From NCBI RefSeq assembly GCF_000004195.4, contig NC_030678.2, positions 77,125,404-77,189,403 of the forward strand: a DNA stretch of 64,000 bases, given 5' to 3'. The notes under the pieces were generated by a model. The model had not been told where the DNA came from. It ran no database searches and was given only the letters and a program-made list of their open reading frames with translations. The DNA is from Xenopus tropicalis. Its lineage: Eukaryota > Chordata > Amphibia > Anura > Pipidae. The position numbers and the translations under genes were made by a program. This document shows, one piece after another, positions 24,667-36,028 of the stretch; the first letter of the stretch is position 1; each line of letters begins with the position of its first letter.

Positions 24667-25542
24667 AATCTAATTTTTTTTCACATTGTAATCACGAATT
24701 ATGTGTGAAGGAGAAATCGCTATTGCATTCCACTGCGGAACGCACGTGATACTAACAGGCAAGCACCATTTTCTGTAAAGGAGAGAGGAGGTGAAGTGCC
24801 GTAAGTGGGAAGCAGTGAAGAAGGCAAAGGAGGAGAGGGACTTCTATCTGGTGGGAGAAAGGGACGGTTATCGGTGCGAGAAGATGACTGCAGTAATAAG
24901 TGAATACTATAAACAACGCGCTCAAGCTGGGTGAGATTGTTCTGTTTTCATCACTATATAACTTCTACATTCACAGGCAGTGGTTCCTGCTCTACTTGCT
25001 CCTTATATCAATACTAAATAAACTTTATACTTCCTGATATGTATAGTTTTAAGGAAATTTCTGACTTCTATAGATCAGAATCTCCCAGCAGTAAATTACC
25101 AAATTTTCAAAGCATTACAGCAGAATACGGCATACTTTAGATTCCAAAGCCAAAAATCCTGGAACATTAGGTTTATCCCAGGAAACCATATATTTTTGAA
25201 AAGTACACATTCTGCCGAATCCGAAATTGGTAACCATGTCTTCCAACTCCTAAGTAACAAACAGCAATGCTTTACTGAATTTAGCAGCTTCTATAAAAAA
25301 TTATGAAAATTCTAAAAAATTGCCTCAAATCTTCCACTTTCAAGCATCATCTCCCACATAACATTAGGTACCAAGAAAAAACATCCTAAATATGAAAGCC
25401 AGCATACCGCCCAACTGTCCGCGGCTTTCCCGCTGTCCCGGATAGTTCCATGAATGTCCCGCATTTCCGTAATGCGGGACCTTCATGGAACTATCCCGAC
25501 AGCGGGACGCGCTGGCTGCAGTCAGGCGTTCCCCCAGTGGCT

Positions 25543-25686
25543 CCTCTCTATATGCGGCTCCTTGTTCGGCGGAGCCAGGTCCTTTTATAAGGTTGCGCCC
25601 GTGCGTATTGACGTCACACGCATGCACGGGCGCAACCTTATAAAAGGGCCTGGCTCCGCCGAACAAGGAGCCGCATATAGAGAGGG
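25543..25686. repeat. long near-perfect palindrome with TGACGTCA centre
   Basis: The arms, each about 65-70 bp, read CCTCTCTATATGCGGCTCC inward on both strands and include TTATAAGGTTGCGCCCGTGC. The centre holds TGACGTCA at 25609-25616, a perfect cAMP-response-element consensus. The DNA could form a cruciform. Confidence 0.8.
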
Positions 25687-25719
25687 GACGCTGAAGAAGA
25701 AGCTGCAGCATCGGCAGCA

Positions 25720-26255
25720 TGTATGGAGGCACTGTATGGGGGCACCTGTGTATGGGGGGGCTAATATGTATGGGGGGACACTGTGGGGGGGGCTACTCTG
25801 TATGGGGGGCTACTCTGTATGGGGGGGCACCTGTGTATGGGGGCACCTGTGTATGGGGGCTAATGTGTACGGGGGACACTGTGTGGGGGGGCTACTGTGT
25901 ATGGGGGGGCTACTGTGTATGGGGGGGCTACTCTGTATGGGTGGGGAACCTGTGTATGGGGGGCTACTGTGTATGGGGGGGCTACTGTGTATGGGGGGGC
26001 TACTCTGTATGGGGGCACCTGTGTATGGGGGGGCTAATGTGTATGGGGGACACTGTGTGAGGGGGCTACTGTGTATGGGGGGGCTAATGTGTATGGGGGA
26101 CACTGTGGGGGGGGCTACTGTGTATGGGGGGGCTAATGTGTATGGGGGACACTGTGTGGGGGGGGCTACTGTGTATGGGGGGGCTACTGTGTATGGGGGA
26201 CACTGTGGGGGGGGGCTACTGTGTATGGGGGGTACTGTGTATGGGGGGGCAAAAC
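25720..26255 (+). repeat. G-rich minisatellite (TACTGTGTATGGGGGGGC units)
   Basis: About 30 units of 17-21 bp with the core CTGTGTATGGGGGG, varying in the G run and in CTACTGTG, CTAATGTG, CACCTGTG or GACACTGTG. All frames stay open in places, giving MGG-rich reading frames that are artefacts of the repeat. The G runs could form G-quadruplexes. Confidence 0.85.
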
Positions 26256-28270
26256 TGGTAGATAGTTAGAACTCACTTATAACTCACTGCCTTCTCTCTA
26301 TATTTGTATTTTATATGTAGGAGTTGCTATATTGTTTTCCTTAGGTAGTACAGTATGAGGGTATAGCACATTTGCGTCTGATCCCGCCATTTCAACTATA
26401 TAAAAGGAGTATTTTTTTTAAAATGGGGAGTGGCAATTGGGGCGTGGCCAAACAAAGTGGGCGTGGAAAAAAATCTTTTTGTCCCTCTTTTCATTTTTCA
26501 AATGTTGGGAGGTATGAGACAGGGGTCCACCGAACAGTTTGATCTCCATTGTGCATAGGATTACTAAAGTATCTGGAATTTAGAGACCCCAAAATGAAGT
26601 TAGTACATACAAATTGCCACGGACATCTCTTTAGCTACTAAAATTCAACACATTTACTGCATTTTCTGTGGTGTAAAAACAAAAAAATACATTGACCCCC
26701 CCAAAACCATATATTTTTGGAAAGTACACATTCGCATGAATTCACAATGGGCACCCATGTCTTTCTACTCCAAACTACAGAGTCACAATGCTTTCACAAA
26801 ATTGGCAGTTTTGATTAAATACCTGAAAATTGCATCAAACCTTCCACTTCCATTTTACCTCATTATGTACCCCCACATTTTGTAACGTTTCAACATAAAA
26901 CTTTTTAAAATGAATGCCAGGGGTGTACTAAACATAGACTTAACAAACTATATGGGGTACAGGGGCACCCAAATAAAAATAGTGCATATGAATTTTCACA
27001 TAAGACGCTCCGGCTCGTGCAATTTTTGCACCCAGTATGTGTATTATGTGCCGTAAGACCCCCTAACAGTATGAAGACCTTAGAAAACCATATATTTTCC
27101 GAAAGTACACATTCTGACAAAACAAAAATGGCTAAATACATCTTTCTACTGCAAACTACCAAACTACAAAGCTATGCTAAATAGAATGGTTTTTATAACA
27201 TTTCTGAAAATCGTCACAAAGCTTGCATTTAGCCCCATTACGTAGCCCACATTTCATAATGTTTTAACAAAAAACACTTTAAATATGAACACCAGGGGCC
27301 TACTGAACAGTTTGATGCCCAATATGCATAGATTTACCAAACTATGTGGTGTACAGAGGAAGCCAAATTGAAATACAGCAGACAAAATGTCCATGTGCAA
27401 AGACAAGTAACAAAGAACAATGTGAAATCCCAAATAAATCACTAAAATCAATGGGGTTTTTTGCCTAGTGATATCTGCAGTCGGAATCACAGTTTGAGTA
27501 TTTTGGCTTGGGCAAATTAGTTTTACAGACAAAGTCAAGCGAACAACAACTATGCATAGCTGAAAATGCAATTTTATTGCTAAAAATGCAATGAAATTAC
27601 TAAAAATTCACCAAAATCACAGAACATGTAATAAAAACACTAAAACAATACAAGGTATACGCTATCCACAATGGCAATAAAAATGTTTTTTAAGGCAAGA
27701 AGAAAAACAATGCGATAAAAAAAAAAATCCACAAAATTGCATGTGTACACTTGGCAAAATGCATGTTGTGCTTGTTCGTGTGCAAGTAAGTGCGCATGCC
27801 GTAAGTGCTGTGAATGTGTGAAACCCCCCAACCCCCCCAAAATGTATGTGTATGTGTGTAAGTATAAGTGTGTATTAGTGTAATATGTGTGTGCTTGTGT
27901 AATTTTTAACACCTACCTGGGGAAGGACCCAGGAACCGGAGGTGCAGCTTCTTCCTGCAATCGGTGTGTGTGCAGAGGGAGGGGGAGAGCAGGAAATGTC
28001 AGGCACATAGAAACTAAGTGCCTGGCTTTTCCTATGGGGTCCCTGGGCAATCGTGCCCCAAGGGCCACTCGTTCCCTGCCTCTGCTTGTTGTCTAGGGGC
28101 TGGGGAACAAGCGGGGAGTGGCTCCTCCGCTCCCAAACCTGGAAGTGCTGCAGGATGTAGAATCTACGTTCTGTGGCACTTGGGTACTTTTATCCACAGG
28201 AAGTAGAATTTACGTCCTGGGGCACTTAAAGGGGTAATCCAGAGACATAACTACATTTTTCATCTTTTAA

Positions 28271-29490
28271 AGGCTGTCTCCTAATGTATTTAATTTTTCA
28301 CTCCTCTCTTTTAAGCAAACATCAGTTTGGTAAAGGTGCCATTGTTTTGAACCTGTCCACTAAGTAATAAAAACACTTGCTTGATATTCTAGTGATACTA
28401 TGAGCTGATACAGAATCTTTGTAATAACTTGTATATAGAAATATTACTGTATGATACACAAGAACCAAAAATATCCTGTAAAGTATATCCTTTTAAACTG
28501 TGCTTAGTGATGTCACCAGTTATAATCAGTGATGTAATTTCTGTCACAACTCTCTGAAATGTGTATTATAATAAATAATGTACTTTCTTCACTATCCTGT
28601 ATATTGTCATGCTTTGTCACATGTAATTACCGGTATGGGACCTGTTATCCAGAATGCTCGGGACCTGGGGCTTCCCGGATAAGGGATCTTTCCGTAATTT
28701 GGCAGATGTTGGCAGATTTATCAAAATGTTAGTTTAGAGATTAATACACAAAAACTCACCCACGTTTTGTTCTTTCCTATGGGATTTTTAGAAGTGTATT
28801 TATCAAATAGTGAGTTCTAACTTTCACCCATTGATAAATACACTTCTATAAATCCCACAGTAATGAATATAACATGGGTGAGTATTTATTAAGCTCTAAA
28901 CTCAAATTTTGATAAATCTGCCCTTAAGTCTACTAAAAAATCATTTAAACATAATTTAAACCCAAGAGGATTGTTTTGCATCCAATAAGGATTAATTATA
29001 TCTTAGTTGGGATCAAGTACAAGGTACTGTTTTATTATTACAGAGAAAAAAAATGATGTATTCTAGTTACAGGATTGTATATCCACCATACTGGCAAGTA
29101 AAACATCACTATTCTCACATACCAAAAGTTGTTTCTGGAATTAAAGACCCTGCATAAGTGTGTATTGCACTCCTGAGACCTGCAGAAGCAATAATGGTGC
29201 AGCTTTTCTATGCATTCCTGTACTTCTTGATTTTACCTGCTGTGTCTGCTAACTCCAAATATTCTGCTCTATTTCCTGGCTCTCTTCCTTTCCTGTGTTT
29301 GTACCTTTCATCTTGAATTTACCTGACTTCTGAATACTGCTTTAGCCCTGTTTTATCTAGCTATGTTTTTGGTCCCAACTTGTATCTTATTATTCCATGC
29401 CTACCTATAACAGGAACCTCAAGAAAGAATTCCTCACTAAGCAAAGCCTTTTTATTGTATGGATCCTTTTTATCATCCTCTTTTATCTCG
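28271..29490. other. shared downstream flank (A) with nested MITEs
   Basis: Aligns with about 53481-54520 of unit B. An insert at about 28621-29050 begins with a GGTATGGGACCTGTTATCC end and includes TTTTATTATTACAGAGAAAA; a smaller palindromic element (28706-28926, GGCAGATTTATCAAAATG ends) is nested in it. No gene seen. Confidence 0.5.
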
Positions 29491-30076
29491 AGAAAAGAAT
29501 TTTGCTCAACAATCTTTGTGCTGCTGGTTAACTTCAAAATTAACTGTGCAGATAAATAAGGCTGTGCTTATCTTATACTCAGTTTCAAGAAGCTGGCTAA
29601 ATATCAGGTCTGTAGTGGTTTTGTCCAAGAGAATAAAGGACATTTCAAAAACAAAAATGATCTTGAAATACAAGCAATTAATTTACCTAATTTGTATTTT
29701 TAACCAGCATGTATTTAGCTTGTAAGCTCTACAGGCAGGGACCTCCTTCCTACTGTCTAATACCACATGGTACTCAATCTCTCTGTATTTCTACTTATTT
29801 ATTGTATTTATTATGACACTTGTCCTCCCTGTGTGTAATTGTGTATATTGCAAGATTGTACAGCGCTGCCTGTCCTTGTAGCGCTTTATAAAGTCATACA
29901 TACTGTATATACATACATTTACACAATTTGAATAAGAAATGTATTTACTCAACTAATATGAGTTAAAGGAAACAAAACATTAAAATAAACCAAGCTGCAT
30001 ATTGAATATATAAATCAGGGGTCGGGTTAATCTGGGGCAGATATAAATCACTAGTGCTATTAATACATTAATAAAA
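29491..30076. other. unit-A-only tail before unit B, with L2-like LINE end
   Basis: About 590 bp without a counterpart in B. At about 29717-29905 GTAAGCTCTACAGGCAGGGACC through AGCGCTTTATAAAG resembles the 3' end of an L2-type LINE. This stretch is the junction region between the two units. Confidence 0.5.
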
Positions 30077-30893
30077 TCGTGGGTACAAAATACAGCTGTA
30101 TTTTAGAAAATCTTTATTTGATCCACTATGATTACAGATGTGATTATGAGATTATCCTGTGTCAATTCTTACATAAAATTATATTTTACAGGTTCAAAAA
30201 TAGAGGGTAGCTGTTTCAGGTATGAAATGGACCTGTAAATGTTGTAGTATTGTAGTTTGTCATCCAGAACAAATTTTAGCACCTCAGTTGAAGTATGGAA
30301 GGAGTGGGCGCCAGAACTGTTATTCCTCAGTGTGCATTAGTCTCTAAGAGAACAACTACTTTCCTAAAAAGGAGGAATTTTGGAAGTGAGTCTTAGAGGA
30401 ACTGAGCCTATGGTATATAACGTTGTCCCTATATAAATACACAGTAAAATGTTGAGTGATTAAACTGAAAGAAAAGTGATGCATATAAAACACACACAGC
30501 CAGCTTAAATATATTGCAATACATAGACAAGAGACAGTTGAGTGTTATATCCTGGGTTTATTGAGGGAAACTTTCTTTTTTAACAAACTGGCCTTAACAG
30601 ACTATGACCATTCAAGTCACTTACATTTCAACTTGCAATTTTCAAGACATTTCAGTGCAGAATCCAAGAGATTAACCATTAAGGATTAAGGACATGGCTG
30701 GGCTGATAACACTTCATAAGCATTACCAAATAAACAGACCCTTCAAACAAAACCTTACCCCTTTTACCCATCTTTATCCAAAATCCACAGAACAATATGT
30801 AAAGATTGACCACATTGCAAGTCCTCAGTATTGGCTGCAAGTATCTGCATCAACCTTTCAAATTGATTAACAGTTGGCATAGTGTAATCACTT

Positions 30894-31340
30894 TACGACT
30901 TTATTTCGACCCACCGCAATTTTGTGGGTGGAAAGGGGCGCAGAATGAATTTGTAATGTTTAAGGCTGCCATAATTTCTGTCATTAACTGTCCTGTGAAG
31001 TGTGTGCCTCGATCACTTTCTATGTAGGATGGCAATGAGTACCTGCACACTACTTCAGACAGTATTTTCTTTGCAGATATATTTGTATGTACCCAATCTG
31101 GGCAGCTCAATGTAGTCTATCTGTAGCCTTTGGAAAGGGTATTCTGACTTAGGTGAGTGTCGTCTTGGAGTTTTGACTACCTGGCCTGGATTATCACGTA
31201 AACTGGTAACGCAAGAAAAAACATCTTCTGCGGCAAAAGCTGGGAACCCTGGTGCTATCCAGCTTCTTTGGACCATGGCAGCCATTGTGGTTTGGAGCTT
31301 AGTGTGTTCCTGTACCTCTAGAATGGCTACCATACAGTTC
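30894..31340 (-). pseudogene. retroviral integrase (truncated)
   Basis: The upstream part shows PFQRLQIDYIELPRLGTYKY, the start of the catalytic core; the downstream part shows YIESDRGTHFTGQ with the second catalytic Asp and ends at HPQNCGG, where Glu-containing sequence would follow. The pieces lie in different frames. The C-terminal domain is missing because unit B sequence resumes at 30893. Confidence 0.8.
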
Positions 31341-31760
31341 TAAGCCAGGGTTAAGCAATGGTTCATCTCTCACTTTATCTAACCCTTGCATTTCATTCTG
31401 CATTAACTAATAACAATCATGAGCCATGGCATCAAGTGGCCCCTCTTTATGAGGTATTAATGTGGCTGGATTTAAAACATTACACCTTTTTATTATCAAA
31501 TTTGTTGAAGTATGAACTCTGTTTGAACTCTGTTTAGAATTTCAGTTACACAATGAGGCACCAACAGTTCTAATTTGTGGTCCAGTACTAGGTCTGCCAC
31601 TTTATCCAGAAATAGTGCACAGGCTGCTAATGCTCTGACACAACTTGGTCGTCCCTTTATTATTGGATCTACAGTAATTGACATGAGTAGTAGGCTATTG
31701 GCCTTGTTTTCCTCCCATATTTCTGGAATAGGACCCCTGTGGCATGACCATTGTTTTCAT
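31341..31760 (-). pseudogene. retroviral connection/RNase H remnant
   Basis: Contains a polymerase-RNase H linker (LAACALFLDKVADLVLDHKL, then VPHCVTEIL) and, further on, NPATLIPHKEG and PGLELYG, resembling the start of the RNase H domain. Most of RNase H and the integrase zinc-binding region are absent between here and 31340, an internal deletion. Confidence 0.65.
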
Positions 31761-32229
31761 GACAGAAAAGCTGGGAAAGGTTTGCTATAATTTTGCAGTG
31801 CTAGAGCTGGTGCCTCTACTAAGGCTTTCTTTAGGTTTTCCATTGCCTTAACATGTTCTTCCTCCAGAACAAAATGTTTTTCAGTTGTCAAGGCAAAAAG
31901 TGGTCCCATAAGCTCTGACACATTTGGAATCCTCAATCTGCAGTAAGTCACTAAACCCAGGAAGGCACGTAGTTGTCTGTTTTTTGGTATAGGATAGTTT
32001 TTAAATATATGCATCCTTTCAGTTGTTAAATGTCTGTGACCTTTAGTGATACAATGCCCTAGAAACATTACCTGTTCTTGACAGAATTGTAGTTTGTTGC
32101 TAGTTTGGGCCAGGAAGCACAGTAATCCTACTGTGTCTTCCTTACATTTTTCATTAGTCTCACACCATAAAAGTAAGTCATCTACATACTGTAACAGTTC
32201 TGTATCCTTATGCTTTGGTGCCCACCTGC
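31757..32229 (-). pseudogene. retroviral reverse transcriptase, YVDD part
   Basis: YVDD is encoded at 32177-32188 (minus strand), within LQYVDDLLLW. It is followed by the thumb region with QVMFLGHCITKG, RAFLGLVTYCR and LVEAPALAL. Upstream continuity is broken by the TTAA MITE at 32230-32654. The two catalytic Asp of the YVDD motif are intact although the gene is not. Confidence 0.82.
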
Positions 32230-32654
32230 TTAAAGGAACAGTAACACCAAAAAATGTATATATTTCAAAGAAAATAAACTATAATGTACTGCTGCCCTGC
32301 ACTGGTAAAAGATTTGTGTTTGCTTCAGAAACATTACTAGAGTTTATATAAAGCCTGGTGTGCAGCCATGGGGGCAGCCATTCAAAAGAAGAAAAGGCAC
32401 AGGTTATATAGCAGCTAACAGATAAACCCTGTAGAATACAATGGTGTCTTATCTGTTATCTGCTATGTAACCTGTGCTTTTTCTCCTTTTTTCCAGCTTG
32501 AATGGCTGCCCCTGTGGCTACACAGCAGCTTATTATATAAACTATAGTAGTGTTCCTGAAGCAAACACCCCAGTTTTACCAGTGCAGGGCCACAATACAC
32601 TATATTTCAATTACTTTAAAACACTTTCATTTTTTGGTGTTACTGTTCCTTTAA
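32230..32654. mobile_element. TTAA MITE inserted in retroviral pol
   Basis: TTAA at 32230-32233 and 32651-32654, with AAAGGAACAGTAACACC ends as in the element at 1969-2359. It separates the reverse transcriptase fragments at 32655-32732 and 31757-32229, so it is younger than the retrovirus. Confidence 0.85.
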
Positions 32655-33175
32655 CAAGTCATGTAGGATCTGATTGCACAATGTCGATGAGTTTACTGCC
32701 CCTTGGGCAAGTTGGGTAAAACACCTTTGGACCCTGTATAGAAAAATAGCAAACAGCACCTTCTTGTCTCCATTAAAAAAGCCTTTATTTGGTATACATG
32801 GCTTTTGGATAAGACGTTTCAGGCCTACATCTGGCCTTTTCTCAAGCTTACCAACCACTTAAAGTCAAGCCTTTTATACATAACATTATCTCGCCATCTA
32901 CTGGTCATTATTCATATATACTTTGCAACATCTAATTAGATACAAAACTTGTTACATTGCCACATTTATATACACAAAAACCATTACTTCTTTTCAGATT
33001 ATCCTATTTTATTCCAAACATAGTATATATAAAACACAAGAATTAAAACCCATTAAAAACAATTTACATTTGAAAAATAGCTTGCAATCCTATTTAGTTC
33101 TTGGGGGGTTAGGGTCTCCAGTCTTCTAATCCACATCACTTCCTTTCTTAGCAACATTTTTGTCCTATTGCCTCC

Positions 33176-33382
33176 TCAACCTAATTTAGGGACATGATCC
33201 ACTATCTGGAATTTTAGTTGTTGGACTCCATGGCGCATTTCTACGAAATGAGCTGCAACTGCTTGTTCCACTTTCCCTGTTCTTATAGCAGACTTGTGTT
33301 CACGGATTCTTTCTCGTACCGGGCGACATGTCTGCCCCACATATAGTAAACCGCAAGGGCATTTAATTACATAAACTGGCAC
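33176..33382 (-). pseudogene. Penelope-like GIY-YIG endonuclease
   Basis: VIKCPCGLLYVGQTCRPVRE followed by RIREHKSAIRTG is the GIY-YIG core with its Arg and the EH motif. It stays open to the stop near 33176, but upstream linker sequence (33383-33632) is interrupted by stops. It belongs to the same insertion as the fragment at 33633-34034. Confidence 0.82.
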
Positions 33383-33632
33383 ATGTATAGTATCCCCCTA
33401 TCTTAATCGGGGTACCCTTATGTGGATGGCACACCACCTCTCCTTTTTGGCAGTTAGAACAGCAGCTGCAGCTCAGACATGGAAATGTCCCATGTCTCAC
33501 TGTACTTAATACAGTTTGACCACTTTTACCTTATCCTATATCTGACTTCGTTAATGTGGAGCCAATTGTATGGTTCTTCTTATAGGACATGAGAGGAAAT
33601 TCCCTGAAGCTGGAGACCTCTGGTATGCCATC

Positions 33633-34034
33633 TCATGAAACCCCCCAATGCTTCCTCACAATGTCAGCCACCTGGTGGCTCAGAACATTGTATCTTGTGA
33701 CGAAGGGAATGCGGTCACTCAGTTTTTTAACTCTGCCTTGCATCATGTGATTCCTATCCTGTTTCGCTAATAACTTGCTTGGGTAACCTCTCTCCCTAAA
33801 TTTCTCCTGCATCTCACTCAACCTAATGTTCGATTGCAATAGGGTGTTTCTGTCCGTGGGCTTAACGTACACTTAAAAACATTAGTGTCCAAAAATGCAA
33901 TTTGCTCGTGACTCACTTTCATAGTGAATTTAATGCACACAAGGGAAGTGTTAATCTCTGAAGCTAATTTATCAAGGGTCCAACGTGGCCCAGTCCACAC
34001 TGCAAACACATCATTGATGAAACAAAGCCATTGC
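33633..34034 (-). pseudogene. Penelope-like reverse transcriptase end (truncated)
   Basis: Matches the second half of the polymerase: CFINDVFAVWTG where the family has a YIDD-type motif, KFTMKVSHEQIAFLDTNVF, then a frame shift and VKPTDRNTLLQSN, IPFVTRYNVLS. The catalytic motif reads FIND, so one Asp is replaced. Everything before this motif was lost at insertion. Confidence 0.75.
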
Positions 34035-34078
34035 AAACACCTTTGGACTCCTTTAAATGTGAAGGCAAACAGATAACG

Positions 34079-35198
34079 GGCCTGATTCACTAAAGGGCGA
34101 TAAAAATTATCGCACGCTTTTTCGCGTTAAAAAACGCAAAATAATTTGCGCGCGATTCACCATATTATTATCGCGTGCGAAAAATCGCCATTTTCGCATG
34201 GGTTATTTCTCGCACTAGTTTTACCGTTTTGCGTTAATTTCCGCGCTGAAAAGAATACGATCGCATGATTCACTATAACTTTTGCGCGCTAAATATCGCA
34301 TTCGGCTATGCGAAAATTAACACCTACTACAGGCAGGCGAAAAATTATACAAAAGTACAGTAAATGATTTTTTGCAATAAAATATGGACTTACAGTGTTA
34401 TTTATTCAAGTATGTGTTTCCCCTAGAGTGACGCAGCCGCCAGTTTGCAGCGAAATGTTCATTTTTAATACAGTAATTTTCTGCAAGTATTGGCGTGTAT
34501 GGCTAACATGGCGTGCGTTCATTTGCGCGACTACTTCTATTTGGCTACAAGTGATGAAATGTTTCGCCAGGCAGGGATTCGCAGCGAATTTTTGGACGTG
34601 CGTTGAATTTTTTTCGCGGCGGATTTTTTCATGCGTTTCTCAAAACATTCCGCCAATGGCAAAACGCATGAAAAAATTTGCCACGCAAAAATTCACCGCA
34701 CATCCAAAAATTTATACAAGCGTCAAAAAATAAAGTCACAAAAAAAAAGTCACAGCAACAATTTTTTTGCCCGCACAACATTTTTGCCGTTTCGTGGATC
34801 TTTCGAAAGATTTGCTAACTTTTCACTAAAGATAACCAGAACACATTTGCTCATCACTAGTGGCTACTATTTATAAGCATCTACTATTTATATGATACCA
34901 TTTATATGTGGCTAATATTTATATACATCATTTATATGCGGCAACAATTTTTATACACTATTTCTAAGCTACCATTCATATGCAGCGATTATTCGCATAA
35001 TTTAGCGCATGTACCGGCAAATACCGCATTGAAATTGTCTTTTCGTGAGTTAAATAACGCATGCAATATCGCGCGTAAAAAAGCGCGAGTATGCTTATAG
35101 TGAATCGTGTGAAAAATCGCCAAAATTAAGACGCGGTAAAAATTTTAGCGCACAATAAAAATAGCGCACGTTTTATCGCCCTTTAGTGAATCAGGCCC
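34079..35198. mobile_element. 1.1-kb inverted-end element in retroviral pol, with a nested MITE
   Basis: The ends GGGCCTGATTCACTAAAGGG and their complement form terminal inverted repeats of about 28 bp. It splits the retroviral polymerase between LANAYYSLRLDPSS (35199 side) and RYLFAFTFKG (34078 side); imperfect ATAAC flanks may be the target duplication. A second inverted-end element with AGTGATGA-type ends lies inside at about 34546-34860. No transposase is seen. Confidence 0.8.
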
Positions 35199-36028
35199 AA
35201 TAACTGCTAGGGTCTAGCCTCAAAGAATAGTATGCATTTGCGAGCTCTATTACCGTGAAATGACCAGCAGGGGGTAGTATTTGACTTAACATGGTATGGG
35301 GATTTGGCACTATCGGTGCGTCCGCCTCTATAATTTTGTTAACTGCTCTTAAATCATGTACCATTCGATAAGTTGGGGGCTGCCCTTTTGTTGTTCGTTT
35401 ACAAACTGGAAATAGAGGGCAATTTACTGGTGACCTCATTTTCACAAGCACCCCAGCTTTTTCATATTCCTGTATTTGTACTTTTTATTTGTACTGGAGG
35501 AACAGATAGTGTACACATCATATTTACCTTTGGCCCATAACGACTCTGGTACCTCTTTTAAGTCTTGCTCAGTGTCTGTCATTGGCTGTGTCGAAGTTGT
35601 CATTAGTAAAACAGCAGCCACATTGTTTAAAATATTATCTGTCAGAGGGCTTGTTAATTTTACACCATTTTCAGTGAACTCAATACATACATTTATTTGT
35701 GATAGAATGTCAGCCCCTAGAAGGTTTACGGGCACTGTATCAGAGACTAATAAAGATGATATTAGTTCCAACTGCCCACCTACTCTTACCACCACTCTGC
35801 CGATACTGGTTTTGTTTCTTTCATTTTGATTTGTTTACCACCCAATCCCATCCCAATTATTTCTTTGTTATTTAATAATTGGTCTGGTACCTGGTCAGCT
35901 TTTAGTACTGTTTTAGCTGCCCCTGTATCCTCTAAACACTTTAAGGTAGCATATGGTGCCTCCTTAAGCCAAAGGGATACAATGGCTTCTGAGGGGGCTT
36001 GGGTAGTTGCGACAGAGTAAGTGAACAC
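35199..36028 (-). pseudogene. retroviral protease and start of reverse transcriptase
   Basis: Protease: CLEDTGAAKTVL, the active-site Asp-Thr-Gly, then VNLLGADILSQ, in two overlapping frames. Polymerase start: FPVCKRTTKGQPPTYRMVHD, LRAVNKIIEADAPIVPNPHT and FTVIELANAYYSLRLDPSS, up to the insertion at 35198. The frame shift within protease prevents translation. Confidence 0.82.

Larger units (their letters stand above)
23852..25045 (+). mobile_element. Penelope-like retroelement fragment (5' truncated)
   Basis: Contains the GIY-YIG endonuclease end of a Penelope-like element followed by a hammerhead-like motif and about 400 bp of 3' sequence. The left end is inferred where sequence resembling the host element (GAGCTTTCC) stops; the right end near 25040 is approximate. 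Confidence 0.65.
25404..26517. mobile_element. CATACC-ended element with G-rich minisatellite
   Basis: Starts CATACCGCCCAAC and ends GTTGGGAGGTATG, inverted ends of a family I remember as common in frogs. It interrupts a unit of the 375-bp array. Inside are a palindrome of the CCGCATTTCCGTAATGCGG type near 25470, a larger palindrome, a minisatellite, and the GGGCGTGGCCAAACAAAGTG end region. Confidence 0.7.
25060..27620. repeat. imperfect tandem array, unit about 375-400 bp
   Basis: Marker AACCATATATTTT plus GAAAGTACACATTC recurs near 25188, 26706 and 27089. A second marker, AGGGGTNNAC or AGGGGCCTAC, recurs at 26521, 26919 and 27294 (spacing 398 and 375 bp). The first unit is split by the element at 25404-26517. 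Units are too diverged for a young satellite and have no conserved reading frame. Confidence 0.65.
23677..28270. mobile_element. TTAA-flanked composite insertion (4.6 kb)
   Basis: TTAA at 23677-23680 and 28267-28270 flanks the insert; unit B has a single TTAA at 53481-53484 in GGACTTTAAAGGCTG, the empty site. The left end reads CCTTTTAAGTGCC and an inverted partner GGCACTTAAAGGGG lies about 35 bp inside the right end. It contains a Penelope fragment, a tandem array and a G-rich element, each described separately, but no transposase I can recognise. A piggyBac- or Kolobok-type origin is inferred from TTAA only. Confidence 0.75.
489..29490 (+). repeat. segmental duplication, unit A
   Basis: Homology to unit B starts at the GTGGGTACAAAATAC stretch near 490 (also near 30079) and runs in the same order through the gene and its flanks to about 29490 (about 54520 in B). 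Aligned blocks: 489-1362, 3214-4918, 5860-15285, 22800-23680 and 28271-29490. Between them lie unit-specific insertions: MITEs, two retroposons, DIRS and the TTAA composite. Aligned exons differ by 1.7 percent; introns look slightly more divergent by eye. The direct orientation fits a tandem duplication, but two haplotypes assembled end to end would look the same. Confidence 0.85.
32719..34048 (-). mobile_element. Penelope-like element inserted in retroviral pol
   Basis: The 14-bp direct repeat AAACACCTTTGGAC (32719-32732 and 34035-34048) flanks it. The retroviral protein reads FAFTFKGVQRC up to the right repeat and resumes VQRCFTQLAQGAV at the left one, confirming the insertion point. The element runs on the minus strand, is truncated inside its reverse transcriptase, and ends with 3' sequence carrying a degenerate hammerhead-like motif (32805-32852). 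Confidence 0.88.

Noticed and set aside
25720..26255. CRISPR-like array
   Set aside because: Units are contiguous and vary gradually, without unique spacers, in a vertebrate transposon.
25719..26269. Open frames of repeated MGG and CMGG residues, both strands
   Set aside because: They are produced by the minisatellite, whose unit lengths keep several frames open. No protein signal.
27254..27912. Minus-strand open frames at 27.2-27.9 kb
   Set aside because: They fall in the 375-bp array and a TG-rich stretch, with no domain and no conservation between units.
29866..29905. tRNA-like GCGCT motif
   Set aside because: No cloverleaf or A/B boxes; it fits a LINE tail.
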